Source: Stomorhina lunata | Lineage: Eukaryota; Arthropoda; Insecta; Diptera; Rhiniidae | NCBI GenBank assembly: GCA_933228675.1 | Contig: OW121742.1 | Coordinates: 112,696,739 to 112,760,738 of the forward strand | Direction of reading: 5' to 3' | DNA: 64,000 bases | In this document: positions 45,030 through 54,444 of the stretch, in pieces | How positions within the stretch are numbered: the stretch's first letter is position 1 | Layout of the letters: the number at the start of each line of letters is the position of its first letter | Notes under the pieces: generated by a model | Told to the model about the DNA's origin: nothing | Databases searched by the model: none | Seen by the model: only the letters and a program-made list of their open reading frames with translations | Made by a program: the position numbers and the translations under genes

Positions 45030-46940
45030 GTCTCTTCCTAACGTAAACTTTTCTATAGAAAACTCTTCCTAATGTTAACTTTTCTATAGAAAACTTTTTC
45101 TAATGCAAACTTTTCTGTAGAAAACTCTTCGTTATATTAACTTTTCTATAGAAAACTCTTCCTTGTGTTAACTTTTCTATAGAAAACTCCTCATATCCTC
45201 AACTTTTCTATAGAAAACTCTTCCTATCCTCAACTTTTATATAGAAAGCTCTTCCTATTCTCAATTTTTCTATAGAAAACTTTTCTACAGGAAACTCTTC
45301 CCATCCTTAACTTTTCTATAGAAAACTCTTCCTTTCCTCAACTTTTCCATAAAAAACACTTTCTATCCTCAAATTTTCTATAGAAAATTTTTCCTATCCT
45401 AATTTTTTCGTAGAAAATTCTTCCTATACTCAACTTTTCTATAGAAAATTCTTCTTATCCTCATCTTTTCTATAGAAAACTCTTTCTATCCTCAACTGTT
45501 GTATAGAAAACTCTTCCTTTCCTCAACTTTTCTATAGAAAACTCTTCCTATCCTCAACTTTTCTATAGTAAACTCTCCCTATCCTCAACTTTTCTATAGA
45601 AAACTCTTCCTATCCTCAACTTTTCTATGTAAAACTCTTCCTATCCTCAACTTTTCTATGGAAAACACTTTCTAAACTCAACTTTTCTATAGAAAACTCT
45701 TCCTATCTTCATGTTTTTTATAGAGAACTCTTCCTATCTTCAATTTTTCTATAGAAAACACTTTCTGTACTCAACTTTTCTAAAGAAAACTCTTCCCGTC
45801 CTCAACTTTTCTTTAGAAAACTCTTCCTATCCTTTACTTTTATACAGAAAACTCTTCCTATCCTCAATTTATCAATAGAAAAATCTTCCTATCCTCAACT
45901 TTTCTACAGAAAACTCTTCCTATTCTCAAATTTTCTATAGTAAACTCTTTCTATCCTCAACCTTTATATAGAAAACTCTTCCCATCCTCAACTTTTATAT
46001 AAAAACCTCTTCCTATCCTCAACTTTTCTATAGAAAACTCTTCCTATTCTCAACTTTTCTATAGAAAACTCTTCCTATCCTCAACTTTTTTATAGAAAAC
46101 TCTTCCTATTCTCAACTTTTCTATAGTAAACTCTTCTTATCATCAACTTTTCTATAGTAAACTCTTCCTATCATCAACTTTTCTATAGAAAACTCTTCCC
46201 ATCCTCAACTTTTCTATAAAAAAAAACTCCTCCTGTCCTCAAATTTTCTATAGAAAACTCTTCCTATCCTTTACTTCTCTATAGAAAACTCTTCCTTTCC
46301 TCAACTTTTCTATAAAAACTCTTCCTATCCTTAACTTTTCTATAGAAAACTCTTCCTTTCCTCAACTTTTCTATATAAAACTCTTCCTATCCTCAAGTTT
46401 TCTAAAAAAATATCTTCCTATGCTCAACTTCTCTATAGAAAATTCTTCTTATTCTCAACTTTTCTATAGAAAACTCTTCCTATCCTTAACTTTTCTATAG
46501 CAAACTCTTCCTTTCCTCAACTTTTCTATATAAAACTCTTCTAATCTTCAACATTTCTATAGAAACCTCTTCCTATTCTCAACTGTTCTATAGAAAACTT
46601 TTACAATTCTCAAGTTTTTTATAGCAAACTATTTCTTTGGTTAACTTTGCTATAGAAAACTTTTCTTTTGGTTAACTTTTCTATAGAAAACTCTTCTTTT
46701 GGTTAACTTTTCAATAGAAAACTCTTCCTTTTGTTAACTTTTCTATAAAAAACTCTTCCTTTGGTCAACTTTTCCATAGAAAACTCTATATTTGGTTAAT
46801 TTTTCTATAGAAAACTCTTCCTTTGGTTAACTTTTGTATAGAAAACACTTTCTTTTTTAACTTTTCTACAGAAAACTCTTCCTTTGGTTAACTTTTCAGG
46901 AGAAAACTATTCCTTTGGTTAACTTTTCTATAGAAAGATT
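45030..46940 (+). repeat. Family T, diverse array (ATCCTCAAC and TTTGGTTAAC spacers)
   Basis: About 62 units of 31 bp around TTTTCTATAGAAAA. The main part has spacer CTCTTCCTATCCTCAAC. The right end (46610-46930) switches to CTCTTCCTTTGGTTAAC. Many single-base changes and small indels mark this as an older array. Confidence 0.94.
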
Positions 46941-47935
46941 TTTTACTATGCAGTTAAATAGATATTCGTCTAATATCGACATCTCCGGGGATTCCTAAAT
47001 GGCCTTTTATTGTAAAAATACATCATCTGCCTTTTTGGGGGTGGCAGCCACTTTAATCATCTAAAGTACTCATATACATCAAGAGATATTTTTTGGTCGC
47101 TAGGGGGTGATAAAAATCAAAAATAAATTCAAATATTTTCATATAACCAAGAGCTACTTTTACAAAATTTCCATTAAATGAAATCAATGACAAATATTAC
47201 AACATAATATTTGACTGTTTTTCCATTTGTTTATTTTATCGTTTTTTCCAATTTAAAAATTTTCTTTTAAAATTTTCCTCCTACAAAAAAAAAAAACACC
47301 TGCTGGCAAAACTCATTTAGAGTTTTTTTTAAATTGTTTTCAGAAGATTTTGTTGAAAAGTTTTCTTTTCTCGTTAGGAAAGAAAAAACATATAAATTCT
47401 TGTTAAAAGAAGTTTTCTACGGAAAGATTAAATTTTACTTGGTCTTTGAAAATTTATTTTTTTATATTAATATGCTCATGTTGTTTTAATGTTTCTTTAA
47501 TAGGGGAAGATGTTTGGTTGTCTGTTTTCATTAGGCTTAAACACCTTTTAAGAAGGAACAACATTTTGTAAAATTAAAAAAAAAAAGAAAATAATAGCAA
47601 TTTAGTAGGTTTAAACAAGTATTATCAGAAAAACAATAAATTTGTTTTTAAATGTTGTAAACATTAAAAATTAATCAGGAAATGTGGAAATTAATTTTGG
47701 GGAGGCTGAAAATTAAGATTAGGAAACTTGTGAGGCATAATTGATGTGAAAAGTTGTTAGAGTGTTTTCTGTAGATATAAGTAGCGTAAAGAATTTTCAA
47801 AATCGGTTTCGAAATAGCCAAGTTATTTAAATTTATGTTAAACACTTTCTACTTAGCCGAGACAACAACCACTACGAAGACTTTGTAAGTTCTTGTTGAG
47901 AATTTGGAAGCTAAGAAAGTGGTTATAATAATTTT
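46941..47935. other. AT-rich spacer, nothing assigned
   Basis: No gene or RNA recognised. GTGTTTTCTGTAGATATAAGTAGC near 47762 resembles a phrase near 53225 (GCGTTTTCTGTAGATATTTGTAGC), followed in both by AATCGGT and later ACAACAACCA, so a diverged block of about 150 bp flanks the T array on both sides. Confidence 0.45.
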
Positions 47936-47937
47936 TT

Positions 47938-48402
47938 CATAGAAAGTGATAGGAAGATTTTTCTATATGAAAAGTTAACGATAGGAAGAGTCCTCTATAG
48001 CAAAGTTAACAATGGGAAGAGTTTTCTCTAGAAAAGATAAACAATGACAGAGTTTTCTATAGAAAAGTTAATCAAAGGAAAAGTTTTCTATAGAAAAGTT
48101 AACCAAAGGAAGAGTTTTCTATAGAAAATTTAACGATAGGAAGAGTCATCTATAGCAAAGTTAAAGATAGGAAGAGTTTTCTATACAAAAGTTAACGATA
48201 GGAAGAGTTTTCTAAAGAAACGTTAACGAAAGGAAGAGTTTTCTATAGAAAAGTAAACGTGAGGAAGAGTTTTCCATAGAAAAATTAACGCGAGGAAGAG
48301 TTTTCTATGGAAAAGTTAACGATAGGAAGAGTTTTCTATAGAAGGGTTAAAGATAGGAAGAGTTTCCTATAGAAAAGTTAACGATAGGAGGAGTTTTATA
48401 TA
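47938..48402 (-). repeat. Family T array, left part, interrupted by a transposon
   Basis: About 15 units of 31 bp: GTTAACGATAGGAAGAG then TTTTCTATAGAAAA. The array stops at a TTTTATATA where an element is inserted, and continues at 51939. Confidence 0.93.
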
Positions 48403-49321
48403 CACTCAAAAAAATCCACGGGTAAAATAAACAAAAAACGTAGTACATTCTACGAAAAAATTCGTTATTTTGACGGTACGAAGGCATTCGTAGAATGTAC
48501 GTAACAGTTTCGTATATTTTACTAAACATTTTTCCTTTAAATTTTACGAAAATTTTGTATACTTACCGATATTATTTTGTAAACATACGAAAAAAATACA
48601 AATGTTTTGTTTATTTTACGAATATTTATTTAAAATTACTAAATGTTATTTCTAAAAGTAGCGAGATTTTGTATTATTACAAATTTATCTGATTTATCTT
48701 TTTATTGTATTTTACGAATATTTTGTTTTCTGACAAAAAATGTGATGGTAATTGTACAGAATCTTTCGTAAAAGTTACAAATAATTTTTGTAATACTATA
48801 AAATTATTTTGTTCATAGTAAATAAATGTGGTAAAATAACAAAAAATATTAATGGAATTTACAAAATTTATTTCGTGTATTTTAAGAAAATTCGTTACAA
48901 TAAGAAAATTACATATTACACCATTTTCAATTGTAACTGGGTGATTTTTATTTGAAATTTAGAAAACCCTAATCGTGAATGAGAATTTTTAAATTGCAAA
49001 GGAAAAAATCTTAATTGAAGATTTAAATTTCCTAAATTCAATTTGAAGATTTCCCATTTAGAATTGAAAATGCTGTAAAATAAAAATTTAAATCGACGGT
49101 AAATGAAAAAATAAATTAAATTCACTTTTGATTAAAAACATTCAATGTTTATAATGACAAAAAAGAGAAATCGTTCTTTTAATAGTAAGTTAATGACTTA
49201 AATAAGTAAAAGTGATTAAAAAATATATAGTCATTATTTTAATAATAAAAAAAAATTAATACTGTTTGTAGGTAAATACCTAAATAAAAATATTCTTTAC
49301 AGATCCAGCAGAATATAAGAG

Positions 49322-49341
49322 TTATAGTTGGTTTTCAATTT
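49322..49341 (-). CDS. Transposon-encoded protein, short last exon
   Basis: After a 56-bp intron, a typical small fly intron, acceptor CATTCTATCTCTAG leads into AAATTGAAAACCAACTATAA. Read in phase this gives E-I-E-N-Q-L and a stop at 49324-49322. The full model is about 556 residues. If this intron is not spliced, the frame instead runs to a stop at 49342. Confidence 0.5.
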
Positions 49342-49397
49342 CTAGAGATAGAATGGCATTATAAGCATTTTTATTTTATAATAGTTGAAAATCTTAC

Positions 49398-49841
49398 CTT
49401 GTATGGTTTTACACAACATTTGTGTGGCAGGATTAAGGTGTCCTTTTTCTATTTTATAGAACTGGGCATTTATAAAATCCCACATATGGCTGGAAGGTTC
49501 TGCATATTTGATTGAGAATACATGATAAGCTTTAAAACATATATCGATAGCCTTGGTAATACTATAAACTTTGTATTTGATGTTATCAAAATCGCAAAAA
49601 AATGCCTGGGGTTCGTAAATGTCACCAATAACTGTAACAAATGGAGCAATTGCGCGTTCTGATAATATTTTGGTGTCCAGTTGCTCTTTATAAGATTCTT
49701 CAGTCGGAGCAAAGGATATAAAGGATCTTTTTGATTCAACATTGCTATAGAATCTATTCTTTTTGTCCGAGGTTTTCGACTTGATTCTCGATGGTGGTAA
49801 AAGTGAATGCAATAATGTAAGCACGATTAAAAATTTAGTAT
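49398..49841 (-). CDS. Transposon-encoded protein, exon 2
   Basis: Acceptor TGTATGTGTTTTCAG (AG at 49843-49842) opens a phase-1 exon that joins exon 1 in frame, giving Asn at the junction. It encodes about 147 residues containing FVTVIGDIYEPQAFFCDFDN and KAIDICFKAYHVFSIKY followed by WDFINAQFYKI. The second part resembles the C-terminal block of the same protein family. It ends at CAAG|GTAAGA, a strong donor at 49397-49396. The internal ATG at 49857 lies in the intron and is not a real start. Family members I recall have a longer middle part between CRFC and this block, so this copy may have lost an internal segment. Confidence 0.65.
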
Positions 49842-49890
49842 CTGAAAACACATACATACAAATATTTATGAAAACAATAATAACAATTTA

Positions 49891-50020
49891 CCCCCCTATT
49901 CACAAAGAAGACAGCAAGACAATTTTAAAAATTTTGTTTGAAAAAAAAAACTCAATTTGAGTATTTTTTCCATACAAATTTGTCTCAATCGTCTTGTTGT
50001 CTTCTTTGTGAATCAGGCCC
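49891..50020. mobile_element. 130-bp MITE with TTA duplication nested in the transposon gene's intron
   Basis: Terminal inverted repeats: CCCCCCTATTCACAAAGAAG on the left, and GGGCCTGATTCACAAAGAAG read inwards from the right; the match continues through GACA.CAAGAC.ATT. TTA flanks both ends (49888-49890 and 50021-50023). A 3-bp TTA duplication and termini with a C/G run suggest a PIF/Harbinger-type MITE. It lies wholly inside the inferred intron 50107-49842, so splicing would remove it. Confidence 0.8.
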
Positions 50021-50107
50021 TTAGTTTTAAAAATCATTTTACTTACTATAATCAATACAATTATTTTGTACTATAAAATTCCAAAGCCAATAGAATACTT
50101 TTCTCAC

Positions 50108-51314
50108 TGCTGGACTTATACATTTTACAAAATCTACAAAAGTAGCTATGTCTGAATGAAGAAGTAAACCCGAGAATCAAATTCATAGCCAAATTGTCTC
50201 CAATAATAATACCAAGCATGAAATATATTCTTCTAACCCCTTTCGATGTATTAATAAGAAGTCCTTCTTTTTCTAAAAGCTTAAGCTCGGTAACAAGATC
50301 AGAGAGGCATTTTTCGTTATCATACTTTTTATAATCTTTGCTCTTGATAACTGATGCCAGAAATATTTCACAGTTTTTGACAACCGGAAAGGTGTAATAT
50401 ACAAAAGTAACAGGATCGCAATGTGATCCTAGAGGATTATTGATTTCCGCATCATCTATGTATAAAAAAATCGGTAATACATCCTTGTTTGATTCAGTGA
50501 AAGGTTTACTTTTTTCTTTCCACAATACTCCATTAACAAAATCCGTTCTGGCAATATCTTTATGTCTAATATCATTTAGAACTTTGATTAACAAATCCTC
50601 CTTTTCAAAAAATTTACGAATTTGGAAGGAAAGAGGCAATAGTACTCCAGTCACCGTACTCGGTTCAAAAGAAACCTGGCCTTTGGACGATACTTCTTCT
50701 AACTCTTTGTTAATAGTAAATATTTTGAATTCATGTATAAAATCATGTTCAAGTAACCAATTTTTCATCTTATGATCGTTGTAACATTCAGAAAAAATTT
50801 TGTTTAAGTCATTTTTCAGATCTAAAATATTTAATTTTGCTGATATGTCCTTTTCTAATTGGTATTGATTAATAAATTCGTCGATTTTACTTATTATAGG
50901 TGATACTATATAGGCTTTTATATTATTTTGGATTTCGAAAACGTCCTTTCTAGTAAAATTAGATTTATTATGACACCACAACGAAAATATTACACCATTA
51001 GTGTTTTTTAACAAAGCTGAAGACTGAGGAGATGATTCCTTTTGGGGAACATTCAACGAAGATCTAACACTGCTTTCGTCTTGGGAATCCTCCACAAAAT
51101 CAGTTGATAAATCCATAGGCAATGGGGGCTCTGAGGAATCAATGAGATGTTGTTGGAAATGTTTCTTAAAATGCTGAATTTTTGTTATGTTTTTTCCACA
51201 ATTATTATATGTACACTTATATGTGCTACTATCTTTCTTATTATGCATTAGTCGAAAATGTTTAGAAATAAATGTTTCATTTGGTAAAAATATATCGCAC
51301 AAATAACAATTCAT
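50108..51314 (-). CDS. Transposon-encoded C2H2-finger protein, exon 1
   Basis: Starts with ATG at 51314 and encodes 402 residues plus one base. Residues 3-24 form a C-x2-C-x12-H-x4-H finger and 34-56 a C-x4-C-x12-H-x3-H finger, a probable DNA-binding pair. A Ser/Pro-rich linker follows (about 58-105). The core has YIDDAEINNPLGSH at 285-298, GDNLA at 372-376 and CRFCK at 393-397, possibly a further zinc site. This combination resembles a family of uncharacterised, often transposon-associated proteins known from fish and invertebrates; that is from memory and was not searched. The exon probably ends at AGCA|GTGAGA (donor 50107-50106). Reading through instead gives 15 more residues and a TAA at 50061. 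Likely acts in the nucleus on the element's ends. Confidence 0.75.
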
Positions 51315-51938
51315 TTTTTTACAACAACTGCACTATTTTTGTTATATTTTTATACAAGTACCGCTTAATTGTTTAACAAATACACTAAATTTTTATTTTT
51401 AAAATACGTTTTACTTATTTCACTGCACGTGTTCAACTAATTTTTTTTTTCATTGAATGATAGTACCGTTATTTTTCATCATAATTCATACAGTAAGAGA
51501 GAAAGAGATAGGGAGTACAAACAATTAAAATTTTTATTTTACAAAAAAAAAATTCGTGAAATTTACGATATTTTCTAAATATACAAATCTCCATTTCACT
51601 AAAATTTTGTATTTTGTACAAAAGTTTCGTAGAATAAACAAAATAAATTTGCCAAAAGCCCGATTTGTGAAATTCACGAAATTTCTAAATTTACAAAAGT
51701 TGTTTAACTGAACTAGGTACGAAAATTTAGTATTTTAAACCAAAATATGGTTATATTTATAAAAAATGTTCCTACGAAAGAATTTTTGTTAGTTTACAAA
51801 TTTTCTAAAAATACGAAATTTTTTTTTATGAGAAAATTACGAAATTTTCGTTTTATCTACAAAATTTTTGTACAATGCACGAAAAAAATTCTACGAAAAA
51901 AAATTTTGTATTTTTACCTATAAAATATTTTGAGTGTA

Positions 51939-52492
51939 GAAAAGTTGAAAATATTAAGAGTTTTCTATAGAAAAGTTAACTCGAGGAAGAGTTTTCTATG
52001 GAAAATTTAACGATAGCAAAAGCTTTCTATAGAAAAGTTAACGACATGAAGAGTTTTCTATAGAAAAGTTAACGATAGGAAGAGTTTTCTATAGAATAGT
52101 TAGTGATAGGATGGGTTTTCAATAGAAAAGATAATGATAAGAAGAGTTTTCTATAGAAAAGTTAACGATAGGAAGAGTTTTCTATAGAAAAGTTAACGAT
52201 AGGAAGAGTTTTCTATAGAAAAGTTAACGATAGGAAAAGTTTTCTATAGAAAAGTTAACGATAGGAAAAGTTTTCTATAGAAAAGTTAACGATAGGAAGA
52301 GTTTTCTATAGAAAAGTTAACGATAGGAAGAGTTTTCTATAGAAAAGTTAACGATAGGAAGAGTTTTCTATAGAAAAGTTAACGATAGGAAGAGTTTTCT
52401 ATAAAAAGGTTAACGATAGGAAGAATTTTCTATAGAAAAGTTAACGAAAGAAAGAGTTTTTTTTCTATAGAAAAGTTAACGATGGGAAGACT
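51939..52492 (-). repeat. Family T array, right part after the transposon
   Basis: Continuation of the array at 47938: GTTAACGATAGGAAGAG then TTTTCTATAGAAAA, about 18 units. The right half is nearly identical from unit to unit. Confidence 0.95.
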
Positions 52493-52493
52493 T

Positions 52494-52494
52494 T

Positions 52495-52560
<66 letters not shown>
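52494..52560 (+). repeat. Compound (TC)n-(TA)n microsatellite
   Basis: An uninterrupted run of TC dinucleotides passes into a long run of TA dinucleotides, directly joined to the last T unit. One more T-like half unit (GATGACGATAGGAAGAG) follows near 52562. Confidence 0.95.
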
Positions 52561-52563
<3 letters not shown>

Positions 52564-52579
52564 ATGACGATAGGAAGAG

Positions 52580-54440
52580 TTTTATATCCTTCCACTTTCC
52601 TTCTTTCCCACTTTATGTAACTTTTTATGTTATGTTATAAAAAACTCAAAACAAAATTCTTTAAAAATTTAATTTTACTTAAAGTTTTCCCCCACTTAAT
52701 TCTTCCTATAAATTTAACAATAACTCTATAATTTTTTTACTACCCAAGAAATCAAGTTTCTTCTTTTTACGAACTACAATCACTTTAATTTGATCTTTAA
52801 AATTTTTATAACATAACAAAAATGGCTTCAAGTAAAAAGAAAATGTCAAGGCTTTGTCTTGTGTGTGACAAATAAGATCGTTAAAATATATTGAAGTAAT
52901 GATATTTTATAGGAATGTAAAAAATGATATGCTTAAGCATTTTCGTATTGTTTCATTCATACATGATGATATTCAATCATTGTTCAATGATTTGAAGTTA
53001 TTTCTTAGTAAAAATTTATTTATTCACACATATTTTTATTTTCCTATTTAACTTCTATTTGAAAACAGTGGAATCTCTTTACTTTGAAACCAAAGGGACT
53101 AGTGAATTTTTGTTTAATAATTAAGTTATCGTGGTAAATAATAATAATAATAAGACTTTGGTAGCCTTATTTTTAGGTTAAAAAAAAAACTTTGGAAAAA
53201 ATTAGGTTTTAAAACTCAAAAGTGCGTTTTCTGTAGATATTTGTAGCAAAAAGAATTTTTAAAATCGGTCTAAAAATAGCCCAGATATTCAAAATTAAGC
53301 TAAATACTTTCCACTTATCCTAGACAACAACCAACTAAGCAACTTATGTTTGTTATTGCTAATATCTTTTTAACTAACAAACCAATTGAAAAAGTTTCTT
53401 AAGCAAAGTTGATCTAAAGAAATAGTCACATCGATCTGTTATAGTTTCGAGATAGATATCTTAATATGACCTAAAGTATTTCTTAAAAAAGAAAAACTGG
53501 AATATTTAAGAAAAAGTAAAAATTCAAAGAAATTCGAATGATTGAATGATCAAATGATTTTTATGTATAAAATGATCTCTATATATAAAATATGTTAAAA
53601 AGAACAGTTTTCAATATAGAAAGAATTACGATAGAAAGAGTTTTTCCTATGAAAAGTGATGATAAGAAGAGTTTTCTATATCAATAGTAAAGAAGTCAAT
53701 AGAAATATTTTTTCATATAAAATGGGTAAAATTCGTATGTTTTATTTATTTTCTTATACTAAGACCAGGGTCTTGCTATGAGTAATATCCAAGCTATAGC
53801 GTTTTAATCTAGTAATAGTCTACTTACTCATATAAAGGTCCATACATAGGCCTGGCAATGCTTTATAGGACTTAATTCTTACACCCTACTCTTATATTAT
53901 AATCTTAATATAATATTTGTCTCAGATTTGTGTCTTATATACATATAACAGTCTTATACTCAGCTTATAATCTTATTTTAGTTCAAATTTCTAAAATTAT
54001 AATCAATACTAAGATCTTTATTCACATGTTTTCTCTAGTCGTTATACTTTGACTTAAGTCCTATACTAAGACTATCAGACTTTGTTCTTATACCCTAGAC
54101 TCACGCCTTTTAATCCTCTTCTTTTGATTGTTTCTTTAAAGTTTTCTTCATTATCCGAAGCTACTTAAGACCACTTAAAGCCATCCAAGATTTTTTACAT
54201 TTTTTTTATTTTATTTTTTTATTTTTTTTTTGTACCAAAGATATACCAATCATTCTACTTTTGCCAACCTCCTCACGCATTGATTCTTATATATTGAAGA
54301 CAAATTAAATCTAAACAATGACCACTCAATACAGTTCCACATGTAATCATTCATTTTTTTCTAACGGGGAAAATAGGTGGTTTTAGGGCCTGCTAGATGT
54401 GAAGTACAGGCATAGGGCCTTCAAGTGATGCTGTATGTAC
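52580..54440. other. AT-rich spacer with T-family and 12-bp satellite remnants
   Basis: Decayed T units lie at about 53605-53720 (CGATAGAAAGAGTTTTTCC, GATAAGAAGAGTTTTCTATA). Phrases such as TACTAAGACCAGGGTCTTGC (53757) and TCCTATACTAAGACTATCAG (54060) look like degenerate 12-bp satellite. No gene recognised. Confidence 0.45.
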
Positions 54441-54444
54441 TATA

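Larger units (their letters stand above)
48403..51936 (-). mobile_element. 3.5-kb DNA transposon-like element inserted in a satellite (TA target)
   Basis: Left end CACTCAAAAAAATCCACGGG then TAAAA. Right end, read inwards, CACTCAAAATATTTTATAGG then TAAAA: imperfect terminal inverted repeats of about 25 bp. TA flanks each end (48401-48402 and 51937-51938). Removing the element and one TA restores a T-family unit of correct length (TTTTATATAGAAAAG against TTTTCTATAGAAAAG). Each subterminal region (about 48440-48900 and 51540-51910) is packed with TTCGTA / TACGAA motifs in both orientations, as expected for transposase-binding repeats. Inside is one minus-strand gene with introns. A TA duplication fits Tc1/mariner-like integration, but the protein does not look like a mariner transposase, so the superfamily is open. 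Confidence 0.85.

Noticed and set aside
49470..49742. 90-codon minus-strand frame and short + strand frames across the transposon gene
   Set aside because: Shadows of exon 2 and exon 1 in other frames; the chosen frames carry the family motifs and consistent splice phases.
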